Notes under the pieces: model-generated
Told to the model about the DNA's origin: nothing
Database searches by the model: none
Seen by the model: the letters and a program-made list of their open reading frames with translations, nothing else
Position numbers and translations under genes: made by a program
In this document: piece after piece, positions 17,303-26,053 of the stretch
Numbering within the stretch: the stretch's first letter is position 1
How the letters are laid out: each line of letters opens with the position of its first letter
From: Gammaproteobacteria bacterium
Lineage (GTDB): Bacteria; Pseudomonadota; Gammaproteobacteria; Steroidobacterales; Woeseiaceae
Reading direction: 5' to 3'
Length of the DNA: 64,000 nucleotides
Assembly: GCA_029863305.1 (NCBI GenBank)
Contig: JAOTVR010000007.1
Coordinates: 1-64,000, forward strand

Positions 17303-18823
17303 TTGTTTCGCATGAATCAAGATCAGACATTGAGAAACAAAAAAGTCAACAAGGTCGTCATTGTCGGTGGCGGCACCGCCGGCTGGATGACTGCCGCGGC
17401 CCTGAGCAAGCTGTTGGGCAGAAACCTCGATATTTCCCTTGTCGAATCGGATCAAATCGGCACGGTCGGAGTCGGCGAAGCAACCATTCCATTGCTCAGT
17501 GCATTTCACCAGTTACTTGGGATCAACGAGCCGGAATTCATGCGAGCGACCCAGGCAACTTTCAAGCTCGGCATCCAGTTCGAAAACTGGGGTGCCGTTG
17601 GCGATAAGTACATTCACGGCTTCGGCATTATCGGCCAGGACTGTTGGGCATGCAGCTTTCACCATTTTTGGGCCAAGTCGCTCAAGCAAGGCAACAAAGC
17701 GACTCTCACGGATTACTCGCTGCACAAGCATGCCGCCATAGCCGGTAAGTTCAAACTCGATCTGGACAACGGGCTGGCCTATGCCTATCACCTCGATGCG
17801 ACACGCTACGCGCAGTTTCTGCGCAACTTCAGCGAAGCGCATGGCGTACGGCGCATCGAAGGCAAGATCGTCGACGTGGCGACCCATGCAGACGGCGGTG
17901 ACATCGAATCGCTGACGCTGGAGTCAGGTCACAGGATCCACGGCGATCTGTATATCGACTGCAGTGGCTTTCGCGCCCTCTTGATAGAAGATGCGCTGCG
18001 CACAGGCTATGAAGACTGGACGCATTGGCTGCCGTGTGACCGTGCCTACGCAGTGCAGACCAAATCTGTCGGCACACCGATTCCGTATACCCGTTCGATC
18101 GCGAGAGAAGCCGGTTGGCAGTGGCGCATACCGCTGCAGCATCGTGTGGGCAACGGGCTCGTATATTGCAGCCGGTATCTCGCCGATGATGACGCCAGGC
18201 AGACGCTACTGGACAACATTGAGGGAGAGACGATAACGGAGCCCCGCCTGATCCGTTTCCGGACAGGGCGGCGAATCAAACAGTGGAACAGAAACTGCGT
18301 TTCGCTGGGGCTTGCAAGCGGTTTCCTCGAGCCGCTCGAATCGACAAGTATTCACCTGGTGCAGTCCGGCATCATTCGGCTCATGAAGCTGTTCCCGAGT
18401 GCAGGCATCGAGCAAACAGAAGTTGATGAATACAACCATCAGTCGAAACTCGAGTTCGAGTACATACGGGACTTCATCATCCTGCATTACTATGTGACAC
18501 AGCGTGACGACAGTCCGTTCTGGAATTACTGTCGGACCATGGACGTGCCAGAGACGCTGTCGCGCCGGCTCGAGTTGTTCCGCAGCAACGGCAGAATTTT
18601 TCGCGAGAATTTCGAGTTGTTCTTCGATGGCTCATGGTCACAGGTCATGACCGGACAACGATTGCTTCCTGAGGGCTACCATCCCATTGTCGACATGCTG
18701 ACGAACGACGAGCTGCGAAAACTCCTGAAAGATATTCAGGTGTCACACACGCAAACAGTGGCCGGGTACCCGAGTCACCAGGACTTTTTGGATGAATACT
18801 GCAAAGCGGCCAGTCCGGACTAA
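17303..18823 (+). CDS. Flavin-dependent tryptophan-halogenase-like protein (second copy)
   Basis: A 506-residue PrnA-like protein. It has the FAD motif VIVGGGTAGWM, GVGEATIPLL, the lysine in ATFKLGIQFENW, and the complete signature GWQWRIPL (WxWxIP), unlike the first copy, which lacks the proline. The NRNCVSLGLASGFLEPLEST stretch is also typical. The start may be the internal ATG (MNQDQT) three codons in. It starts 2 nt after the cupin stop, so the four genes form one operon. The two copies are well diverged, so they are not a recent duplication. Predicted to bind reduced flavin; substrate unknown. Confidence 0.87.
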   Translation: MFRMNQDQTLRNKKVNKVVIVGGGTAGWMTAAALSKLLGRNLDISLVESDQIGTVGVGEATIPLLSAFHQLLGINEPEFMRATQATFKLGIQFENWGAVGDKYIHGFGIIGQDCWACSFHHFWAKSLKQGNKATLTDYSLHKHAAIAGKFKLDLDNGLAYAYHLDATRYAQFLRNFSEAHGVRRIEGKIVDVATHADGGDIESLTLESGHRIHGDLYIDCSGFRALLIEDALRTGYEDWTHWLPCDRAYAVQTKSVGTPIPYTRSIAREAGWQWRIPLQHRVGNGLVYCSRYLADDDARQTLLDNIEGETITEPRLIRFRTGRRIKQWNRNCVSLGLASGFLEPLESTSIHLVQSGIIRLMKLFPSAGIEQTEVDEYNHQSKLEFEYIRDFIILHYYVTQRDDSPFWNYCRTMDVPETLSRRLELFRSNGRIFRENFELFFDGSWSQVMTGQRLLPEGYHPIVDMLTNDELRKLLKDIQVSHTQTVAGYPSHQDFLDEYCKAASPD

Positions 18824-18827
18824 CGCG

Positions 18828-20126
18828 ATGCGCGCCGTCATCTTCGCGTTGTGTATGGCAATCCTTGGATGCGACGTCCAGGAGACCCAGACTGACCTGG
18901 TCTGGGCCGTGAATGCCGGTGGGCCTGCCTACGCGGGCGTCGACGGCACGGCATACCGGGCCGAGGAACACCTGTCGGGGGGCGAGGTCGGATCGATGCC
19001 GCAGGTCAAAGGCTCGCCGGACGCAGAGCTCTACCGGAGCTATCGCGAGGGTGATATCGAGATCGCGCATCCCATTGCCAACGGGACCTACGACGTGACG
19101 TTCCATTTCGCCGAGCCCGACGAGCTCGCGGGCGGCGAGCGGCTCTTCGACGCTTTCGCCGAGGGAGAGCGAGTGATCGACGACCTCGACGTCATGCTCT
19201 TCCGCGACGGCAAAGTCATTTCCGCGCTGACGGTGACGGCACCGAATGTCGTCGTCGAGGACGGGGAGCTGAACATCGCATTCGAGGCGTCGGTCGGGGC
19301 GCCGGTGCTGAGCGCGCTGACGGTGCGCGGCAAGAAGCGCCCGCAGAAGTCCTGGGAGCTGGTCTGGAGCGACGAGTTCGACGGCGAAGAGCTGGACGAC
19401 AGCAAGTGGAGCGCGAGAGTCTGGCCGCCGCGCAATGTCAACGATGAAGACCAGGCGTACACCGGGCGCGCGAAGAACGTTCGGATCGTGCGCGGGCACC
19501 TGGTGATCGAGGCGCACAAGGAAGATTACGAGAGCGCAAGCTATACCTCGGGACGTGTCCATTCGCAAGGCAAGGCCGACTTCCTTTACGGCCGCTTCGA
19601 GGTGCGCGCGAAGCTGCCACGAGGTCAGGGGACCTGGCCGGCGATCTGGATGCTGCCGAGCGACCCGTTTAACTATGCGACAACCTGCTCGGATGACGAG
19701 GAATGGCAGGGCAGCGGCGAGTGCGATGCCTGGCCGAACTCGGGCGAGATCGACATCATGGAGCACGTCGGCTACCAGATGAACCATATCCATGGCACCG
19801 TGCACACACAGGCCTACTACTGGGTCAAGTGGGAACAGCGCAAGGGCCGCGTCCTGCTCGACGACGTGGCAGACGAATTTCACGTCTACGTGCTCGAATG
19901 GTCACCTGAGCGTATCGAGGTTTTCGTCGACGACACGCTGTACTTCACCTACGTCAACGAGAACAAGGGCTGGGAGGAATGGCCCTTCGACAAACCGTTT
20001 TTCCTGATCATGAATATCGCCGTCGGCGGTGTCTGGGGTCGCGCCGGCGGCCCGATCGATGATTCGATCTTCCCGCAGCAGATGCTGGTCGACTACGCGC
20101 GCGTTTACCGGCTCAGGGAAGATTGA
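18828..20126 (+). CDS. GH16 beta-glucanase lipoprotein with malectin-like N-terminal domain
   Basis: The ORF opens at 18792 inside the preceding gene; I prefer the ATG at 18828 (MRAVIFALCMAILGC), 4 nt after that stop, because it yields a clean lipoprotein signal with lipobox ILGC. About 130 residues resembling malectin-type carbohydrate binding follow (WAVNAGGPAYAGVDGTAYRAE). The GH16 domain starts at WELVWSDEFDGEELDDSKW and carries GEIDIMEHVGY with both catalytic glutamates. It ends with MLVDYARVYRLRED. GC content is visibly higher than in its neighbours (antisense ORFs stay open through it), which may mean separate origin or codon selection. It should cut extracellular beta-1,3-glucan alongside the first GH16. 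Confidence 0.9.
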   Translation: MRAVIFALCMAILGCDVQETQTDLVWAVNAGGPAYAGVDGTAYRAEEHLSGGEVGSMPQVKGSPDAELYRSYREGDIEIAHPIANGTYDVTFHFAEPDELAGGERLFDAFAEGERVIDDLDVMLFRDGKVISALTVTAPNVVVEDGELNIAFEASVGAPVLSALTVRGKKRPQKSWELVWSDEFDGEELDDSKWSARVWPPRNVNDEDQAYTGRAKNVRIVRGHLVIEAHKEDYESASYTSGRVHSQGKADFLYGRFEVRAKLPRGQGTWPAIWMLPSDPFNYATTCSDDEEWQGSGECDAWPNSGEIDIMEHVGYQMNHIHGTVHTQAYYWVKWEQRKGRVLLDDVADEFHVYVLEWSPERIEVFVDDTLYFTYVNENKGWEEWPFDKPFFLIMNIAVGGVWGRAGGPIDDSIFPQQMLVDYARVYRLRED

Positions 20127-20160
20127 GGCACAGCCATTATCGGTGCCGAAATCAATCTCA

Positions 20161-20604
20161 CTACTGGTCGAGAATTTTCCGCTTGATACGCTCGAACTCT
20201 TCCTGGGTCACGTAGCCGGCGTCCCGCAGTTCCCCCAATGTTCGAAGTTGCTCGAGCGTGCGTGACAGGTCGACCTTGTCTGCCGGCACCGTGTTTGCCG
20301 ACGGAATCGCCGCGGGCGCCGATTCATCACTGGTATCTTCCCGTGCCGCGCGTAGCGGCGGCTGGCTCGACTCCTGTACTCGCTCTGCGTCAGCACGGAC
20401 CGCTGTCTCTTGCTGCAGACCTGCCAGCTCTGCCGCCTGCTGCCGGCGCTCGTCTTCTTCGCGGGCCCTGCGCTCTGCTTCGAGTTGTATTCGCTGATTC
20501 GCGAGTCGACCCCTTTCCGCCGCCGTGTCGTTCGACTGGGCGAGCGCAGCGGCATGCACCGCCGTCGACAACAGGACCAATGAAGCCATAACATGAGTTT
20601 TCAT
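20161..20604 (-). CDS. Small exported SHOCT-domain protein
   Basis: The 147-residue protein begins with a signal peptide (cleavage near AAALAQ), followed by a charged helical stretch rich in E, R and A (coiled-coil-like, about 30-75). A low-complexity linker leads to a C-terminal SHOCT-type segment: LEQLRTLGELRDAGYVTQEEFERIKRKIL. SHOCT helices occur at the ends of many bacterial proteins, probably for assembly or binding; no enzymatic role is known. It is convergent with the GH16 gene and 15 nt downstream of the permease gene. Confidence 0.7.
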   Translation of the reverse strand: MKTHVMASLVLLSTAVHAAALAQSNDTAAERGRLANQRIQLEAERRAREEDERRQQAAELAGLQQETAVRADAERVQESSQPPLRAAREDTSDESAPAAIPSANTVPADKVDLSRTLEQLRTLGELRDAGYVTQEEFERIKRKILDQ

Positions 20605-20619
20605 GCTCGTATCCTATCG

Positions 20620-21480
20620 CTATTGGGCGGCAACGGCGATCATTGCGGTCCCAAGAACCACGAATAAAAGGCTAATTGAGCGACGCATCGTATGCTGCGA
20701 TACCCAACCCTGTAGCCGTGGGCCGATTTGTCCACCGATCAGAACGCCGGGGATGTCGTAACAAAGCAGGTTCCAGGGTACGGCAGTCCAGCCACCGGCC
20801 TGGATCAGTTGCGCAAAAAGCGTCGTCGATGCGAACACGACCGTCAGGATCACGACGAGGACAGAGGTGGCGGCGGCGACGGCGATCGGAACACCTTTGC
20901 GGGTCAGTTGCGAGATGGTTACTTCGCCGATTCCAACCGATACCATGCCGGTCAGAAATGCACCGATTCCGGTCAGGGAAACACTGCCGGGCCCGAGTTC
21001 CGGATCATCATAGGTGTAGGTATGCCCTCTCGAATCCGTGAGTTCGCGTCGCTTCGTACCGTCGGATTTTGCGGATTCCTGCATTCGAGGCACGGGATTA
21101 CGCCACAGCACGAAAGCGAGAACCAGGACCAGAACCGCATAGCTCGATAACAGCACGCTGTCGTGCACCAGGCTCGCGGTCAATGCCCCAACGACTGATA
21201 CCGGAACGGCGATGCGAAGGATTCTCCATGCGAGCGCATAGTCGATCAGCTTGCGTCGGTAGTAACCGACGAAGCCGGACAAAAATCCGAACGTCTGTGT
21301 AAACAGTGCGGCGCCAATTGCCGCAATGGTCGATTCAAGAACGTAATCCGGACCGAGAAGCGGGAAAATCAGGATAAAAATCGGCGTGAAAAGCGCGGCG
21401 CCGCCAATGCCGCTGAGCATTGCGCAGGTTGCCACGACAATCGAGACAGGGAACATGAACCAATAGATCGTGAAGTCCAA
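20620..21480 (-). CDS. TauE/SafE (TSUP) family membrane permease
   Basis: A 286-residue membrane protein with about eight hydrophobic segments in two halves, matching the TauE/SafE sulfite/organosulfonate exporter family. Typical features are the glycine-rich first helix (MLSGIGGAALFTPIF) and the matching second-half motif (IGAFLTGMVSVGIGEVTISQL). The start shown is a TTG without a clear ribosome site; the ATG eight codons in (MFPVSI) is as likely. Substrate is not predictable: family members move sulfite, sulfoacetate or other anions. It probably forms a unit with the SHOCT-domain gene. Confidence 0.82.
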   Translation of the reverse strand: MDFTIYWFMFPVSIVVATCAMLSGIGGAALFTPIFILIFPLLGPDYVLESTIAAIGAALFTQTFGFLSGFVGYYRRKLIDYALAWRILRIAVPVSVVGALTASLVHDSVLLSSYAVLVLVLAFVLWRNPVPRMQESAKSDGTKRRELTDSRGHTYTYDDPELGPGSVSLTGIGAFLTGMVSVGIGEVTISQLTRKGVPIAVAAATSVLVVILTVVFASTTLFAQLIQAGGWTAVPWNLLCYDIPGVLIGGQIGPRLQGWVSQHTMRRSISLLFVVLGTAMIAVAAQ

Positions 21481-21506
21481 TCGACGAATCCGGGGTTAAT
21501 GGATGG

Positions 21507-22343
21507 CTATTGACGCCAGAGGCGAACATTAGGCGGATTTTCTTCGAAGTTGGACCGGAACGGGTTGATGTCGATACCACCGCGGCGCTGATAGCGGGCA
21601 TAGACCGTCAATTGCTCAGGCTGGCAGCGGTTCAGAATGTCGATGAACATGCGTTCGACGCAGCTTTCATGAAAGTCCTTGTGCTGCCGGTACGAGACGA
21701 TGTAGCGCAGCAGACTATCGCGGGCGATTCGCGGGCCCGAGTAGGAAATCATGACGCTGCCGCTGTCCGGCTGGTTCGTGACCGGACACAGGCTATGCAG
21801 CAGATGCGAGCAAAGGTCTTCCGAAACGGACTCATTTGCATCGGCACGCAGTAACCCGGCATCGACCGCATAGGCGTCGCAGGCCACGCTGAGCGCGTCG
21901 AGGCAGTGGCCTGGGAGTCGGGCGATACCGCTGCCGTCCCGTGTCGTGGGAGGGTGGAGGCGCACATCGACGCTGGCGCCACAGCAACCGGAAAGATCGT
22001 GCGCGACCCGGGTCTCGACCTCGGCCGCGGATCCGAATCGACTCATGACGAAGGATCCGAGGTACAGCTTCAGCGACTTGGATTCGATGATGTTGGGTGA
22101 ATCCGCGGCGACGGCTATCTCAGCCGTTGCGATTTGCGGCAGTCCGGCCGGATTCAGCCACGTGAGTTCCCAGGCATTCCAGAGGTCGGCGCCGTGAAAG
22201 GGCAGATCCGTGCCAAGTCCGAGGCCCGCGCGGCTCTCAGTACGTGCGATCGCGTATAGAATATCGGGCGAATAGTGTTCAGGGTAGGCTATTGCCTGAC
22301 CCAAAGGGTTTTCTGCGGTCATTGCGGCTGTTATTTGCACCAA
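21507..22343 (-). CDS. queF: NADPH-dependent 7-cyano-7-deazaguanine reductase (long form)
   Basis: A 278-residue protein matching the two-domain (YqcD/E. coli-type) QueF. It reduces preQ0 to preQ1, a late step before queuosine is placed in tRNA. The substrate motif ESKSLKLYLGSF is at about 87-98 and the catalytic cysteine is C186 in SLCPVTNQPD, with the aspartate soon after. YRQHKDFHESCVER supplies the C-terminal family signature. The start shown is GTG; the ATG at residue 8 (MTAENPLG) is an alternative. It is divergent from cphB with a gap of only 75 bp. A queuosine-precursor transporter gene lies at 54.5 kb in the same window. Confidence 0.96.
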   Translation of the reverse strand: MVQITAAMTAENPLGQAIAYPEHYSPDILYAIARTESRAGLGLGTDLPFHGADLWNAWELTWLNPAGLPQIATAEIAVAADSPNIIESKSLKLYLGSFVMSRFGSAAEVETRVAHDLSGCCGASVDVRLHPPTTRDGSGIARLPGHCLDALSVACDAYAVDAGLLRADANESVSEDLCSHLLHSLCPVTNQPDSGSVMISYSGPRIARDSLLRYIVSYRQHKDFHESCVERMFIDILNRCQPEQLTVYARYQRRGGIDINPFRSNFEENPPNVRLWRQ

Positions 22344-22418
22344 TCCCGACGAAGTTTACGCGTTTCCTCAGGTACAATACTCGCCTTTTTTCGCGACTGA
22401 AAACCCAGTATCACGTTA

Positions 22419-23237
22419 ATGAGCCCATCAACCAATAATCATGCGGACCGCGGCTACATCATCCCGATCGGCGGCGGCGAAGAGAAGTTTCACCATCCGG
22501 AAATTCTCGATCGATTCATCGAGATTTGCGGCGGCGAGGACGCCCGGATCGGCATTATCCCTACGGCGTCAGAGCTTGAAGACACGGGTCGAAATTACGA
22601 GAAACTGTTTCGGGAGATCGGCATCAAGCACACCAAGGTCCTGCCGTTTGAAACCCGCGAGGATTGTGAGTCGAGCGAGTATCTCGAGTACATCGAAAAG
22701 TCCGATGGCGTGTTTCTCACCGGTGGCAATCAGCTGCGTCTGTCGACGACGCTGGGCGGGACTGCGGTTGCGCAACTGATCCGGCGACGCAATGCGGCGG
22801 GCATGCACGTGGCAGGTACATCGGCCGGCGCCGCGTTTGTGCCCGAACACATGATCGCAGGCGGCCATGAGGGCAGTACGCCGAGTCCGGACATGGTGAC
22901 GATGGCACCGGGACTTGGATTGACCAATAAGTTCATTGTGGACCAGCATTTCCGGGAACGTGATCGTATGGGTCGCCTTTTGACTGCACTGGCATACAAC
23001 CCTTTCGCCGTCGGTCTTGGCCTTGATGAAGATACGGCCGCGTTCATTCAGCCCGATGACGAGCTCGAGGTTGTCGGCAGTGGCGGAATCACGATAATCG
23101 ATCCCTCGCAATTGAGCTATTCTTCGATGCACAAGGCGCGCCGCGGGGAGCCGGTGAGTCTGATCGGTGTGACATTGCACATTCTGGTATCGGGCGGACG
23201 CTTCAAAACGGCGTCGCGGGAAGCCGCGCCGGAATAG
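22419..23237 (+). CDS. cphB: Cyanophycinase
   Basis: The 272-residue protein is a serine-type exopeptidase of the S51 family that breaks cyanophycin, the Asp-Arg storage polymer, into beta-Asp-Arg dipeptides. The nucleophile is S135 in AGTSAGAAF; YIIPIGGGEEK at the N-terminus and FLTGGNQLRLS (about 99-109) are standard. There is no signal peptide, so it acts on intracellular granules. It leads a three-gene cluster and is 20 nt from cphA. The dipeptidase (isoaspartyl peptidase) needed to finish the breakdown is not in this window. Confidence 0.95.
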   Translation: MSPSTNNHADRGYIIPIGGGEEKFHHPEILDRFIEICGGEDARIGIIPTASELEDTGRNYEKLFREIGIKHTKVLPFETREDCESSEYLEYIEKSDGVFLTGGNQLRLSTTLGGTAVAQLIRRRNAAGMHVAGTSAGAAFVPEHMIAGGHEGSTPSPDMVTMAPGLGLTNKFIVDQHFRERDRMGRLLTALAYNPFAVGLGLDEDTAAFIQPDDELEVVGSGGITIIDPSQLSYSSMHKARRGEPVSLIGVTLHILVSGGRFKTASREAAPE

Positions 23238-23257
23238 CATTTGACAGGACAGCCAAT

Positions 23258-26044
23258 ATGAAAATCGTCAGCACAAATGTGTACGTCGGACCGAGTGTCT
23301 TCGCGCACTTTCGAGTTATTCGCCATGTACTGGATCTTGGCGAACTCGAGCACTGGCCCACAGTGCGCCTCGGCGAGGCGTTTATCGGGCCATTGCTCGA
23401 CACGTTGCCGGGCCTGCATGAACACGGCTGCTCTTACCAGGAGGCGGGCGGCTTCGTCCGCCGCCTCAAGGACGACGAGGGCACCTGGATGGGCCATGTC
23501 ATGGAGCACGTGGCTATCGAACTGCAAAACGTTGCAGGTTCGCCCGTGACCTACGGAAGAACCCGGTCCATAGACGGACAGCCCGGCTTCTATAATATGG
23601 TGTTCGAATACCATGACGAAGCCGTTGGCCGTGAGGCCAGCGCACTGGCCATCAACTTATTGCTCAGCCTGCTGCCGAATGACATCGAGGTGGAGGGCCG
23701 GCCGGAAGCCGGCTGGGATTTCGCCGAGGAGCGTGACCGTTTCATTCGTTACGCGCAGTCACGTGCACTCGGCCCAAGCACCGCGTCACTCGTCAAGGCT
23801 GCCGAGGAGCGCGATATTCCCTGGATACGCCTCAACCAGCAAAGCCTGGTCCAGTTCGGCCATGGTAAATACCAGCAACGCATTCAGGCAACGACGACAG
23901 GGTGCACGGGAAACATCGCCGTGGAGCTGGCCGGTGATAAAGAAGAAACCAACGGAATCCTGCGTGATCTCGGTTTGCCGGTTCCCGAGCAGATCATCGT
24001 GCGCCGCGCGAACGACGCTGTTCGTGCAGCGAAGCGTATCGGCTATCCAGTCGTTTTGAAGCCACTGAACGGCAATCATGGCCGCGGTGTATCGATCAAT
24101 CTGAAAACGGAAGAAGAGGTCGAGCAGGGATTCGAAAAAGCGCGCGAACACGGCCGCACGATTATTGTGGAAAGCTATATCGAGGGATACGATCATCGCC
24201 TGCTGGTCGTTAACGGCGAACTCGTCGCGGCCGCAAAACGCGAACCGGGCCACGTGGTGGGTGACGGCAAACACACCATCGCGGAGCTCGTCGATATCGT
24301 CAACGAGGACCCGCGGCGCGGTGTCGGTCATGAGAAGGTACTGACACGACTCGAGTTCGATCACCAGGCCGAGCGCCTGCTGAAGAAGATCGGTTACGAT
24401 CGGGACACCGTGCCGGCAAGCGACGAGGTCGTTTACCTGCGATCGACCGCAAATCTGTCGACCGGTGGCACGGCACTCGATGTCACCGACACCATTCATC
24501 CCGATAACCGAGAAATGGCGATTCGCGCCATCAAGGCAATCGGGCTGGATATCGGCGGTGTCGATTTTCTGACCAACGACATTGCTCTGTCTTATCGCGA
24601 GGCAGGCGGAGCGATATGCGAGGTCAACGCGGGTCCGGGTTTCCGCATGCATGTGGCGCCGAGTGAAGGCACGCCTCGGGATGTCGCGGGGCCGGTTATC
24701 GACATGCTGTTCCCTCCGGGTACGCCAACACGTGTGCCGATCGCCGCGGTAACGGGGACGAACGGCAAGACGACGACGTCGCGCATGCTCGCGCATATTC
24801 TCAAAATGACGGGATTCACGGTCGGCATGACGTCGACCGATGGCGTTTATATCGACGGTAAGCTGACCGTGGCAGGGGACATGACGGGTCCGAAATCCGC
24901 ACATATGATTCTGCGCGACCCGTCCGTCGATGCTGCGGTGATGGAAACTGCTCGTGGTGGCATGCTGCGCAGCGGTCTCGGCTTCCGGCGCTGTAATGTG
25001 GCGGCCTGCCTCAACGTCTCGTCTGATCATCTCGGCCTGCGCGGTGTGGAAACGCTCGAGCAACTTGCCGAGATCAAACGCGTGCCCATCGAGATCGCCA
25101 TAGATGCCGCGATACTCAATGCCGATGACCCCCTGTGCCTGCAGATGGCTGATTACACCGAGGCCGAGCGGCTTTGCTACGTGACGATGAATCCGTCGCA
25201 CACGCTGGTCAAACAACATATTCGGGCCGGCGGTGAGGCGTTTGTGCTCGAGCAGGCGCTAAACGGTCATATGATCGCGATTTACGACGGTGAGACGCAC
25301 ACGCCATTATTGTGGACGCACCTGATCCCGGCAACGATCGAAGGTCGTGCCATGCACAATGTGCAAAACGCAATGTTTGCCGCGGCGCTGGCGTACAACA
25401 TGGGGATCGCCATCGAAGACATCCGCCATGGTCTGCGCACGTTTGACTCGACCTTCTTCCAGGCACCGGGCCGGATGAATATTTACGACGAGCATCCGTT
25501 CAAGGTGATTCTCGACTACGCGCACAATGCTGCCGCCGTCAAAGCCATTTGCGATCTGGTTGATCGTTTCGATGTCGAGGGCCGAAAAATCGTCGTGCTG
25601 GCCGCGCCGGGCGACCGGCGTGATGAAGACATTCGTGATATTGCCGGATTCGCTGCCGGTCATTTCGATCACTACATCTGTCGCCGCGACGACAATACGC
25701 GTGGTCGCGATGGTGACGAGGTGCCGACGATGCTCAAGGATAGATTGCTGCAGGAAGACATACCTATCGATGCAATCGACGTCATTCCCGACGAGCAGGA
25801 AGCAACGCGACATGCCCTCGAGATAGCAAGCTCCGGCGACCTCGTTCTCATTTTGGGTGATAACGTAAAACGCACCTGGAAGCAGATCATCTACTTCAAT
25901 GCTGGCGCACATGCCGAGGACTCCGTTGCAAGAATTCCCACGGCGATTGAGCTGCCCGAAACGGATGATTTCGTGTTCGACGATGATGTCGAAATCATTA
26001 GCGATGAGCGTGGTGTGCGCATCGCCCGCGAAGAATCCGATTAG
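23258..26044 (+). CDS. cphA: Cyanophycin synthetase
   Basis: The 928-residue protein polymerises aspartate and arginine into multi-L-arginyl-poly-L-aspartate using ATP. The order is an N-terminal CphA domain (about 1-160), an ATP-grasp domain (about 220-475, with VVLKPLNGNHGRGVSINLK and ICEVNAGPGFRMH), then a Mur-ligase-like domain with P-loop TGTNGKTTTSRML (about 497-508). Typical synthetases are about 870-900 residues. The excess is partly a C-terminal acidic tail (ETDDFVFDDDVEIISDE) that I do not recall from characterised enzymes. The start follows AGGACAG at normal spacing. It is followed after 9 nt by a Mur-ligase-only paralogue. Confidence 0.96.
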   Translation: MKIVSTNVYVGPSVFAHFRVIRHVLDLGELEHWPTVRLGEAFIGPLLDTLPGLHEHGCSYQEAGGFVRRLKDDEGTWMGHVMEHVAIELQNVAGSPVTYGRTRSIDGQPGFYNMVFEYHDEAVGREASALAINLLLSLLPNDIEVEGRPEAGWDFAEERDRFIRYAQSRALGPSTASLVKAAEERDIPWIRLNQQSLVQFGHGKYQQRIQATTTGCTGNIAVELAGDKEETNGILRDLGLPVPEQIIVRRANDAVRAAKRIGYPVVLKPLNGNHGRGVSINLKTEEEVEQGFEKAREHGRTIIVESYIEGYDHRLLVVNGELVAAAKREPGHVVGDGKHTIAELVDIVNEDPRRGVGHEKVLTRLEFDHQAERLLKKIGYDRDTVPASDEVVYLRSTANLSTGGTALDVTDTIHPDNREMAIRAIKAIGLDIGGVDFLTNDIALSYREAGGAICEVNAGPGFRMHVAPSEGTPRDVAGPVIDMLFPPGTPTRVPIAAVTGTNGKTTTSRMLAHILKMTGFTVGMTSTDGVYIDGKLTVAGDMTGPKSAHMILRDPSVDAAVMETARGGMLRSGLGFRRCNVAACLNVSSDHLGLRGVETLEQLAEIKRVPIEIAIDAAILNADDPLCLQMADYTEAERLCYVTMNPSHTLVKQHIRAGGEAFVLEQALNGHMIAIYDGETHTPLLWTHLIPATIEGRAMHNVQNAMFAAALAYNMGIAIEDIRHGLRTFDSTFFQAPGRMNIYDEHPFKVILDYAHNAAAVKAICDLVDRFDVEGRKIVVLAAPGDRRDEDIRDIAGFAAGHFDHYICRRDDNTRGRDGDEVPTMLKDRLLQEDIPIDAIDVIPDEQEATRHALEIASSGDLVLILGDNVKRTWKQIIYFNAGAHAEDSVARIPTAIELPETDDFVFDDDVEIISDERGVRIAREESD

Positions 26045-26053
26045 CCGTCGCTC

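Noticed and set aside
18645-19883. 412-aa minus-strand ORF opposite GH16
   Set aside because: Low-complexity, Arg/His/Ala-rich translation antisense to a clear GH16 gene in high-GC sequence; an open shadow frame.
22344-22418. preQ1 riboswitch before queF
   Set aside because: The 75-bp divergent gap is too short and I see no convincing pseudoknot; only a TACAAT-like -10 for cphB at 22373.
23786-25219. 477-aa minus-strand ORF
   Set aside because: Lies wholly opposite cphA, whose motifs are unmistakable; the translation has no recognisable domain.
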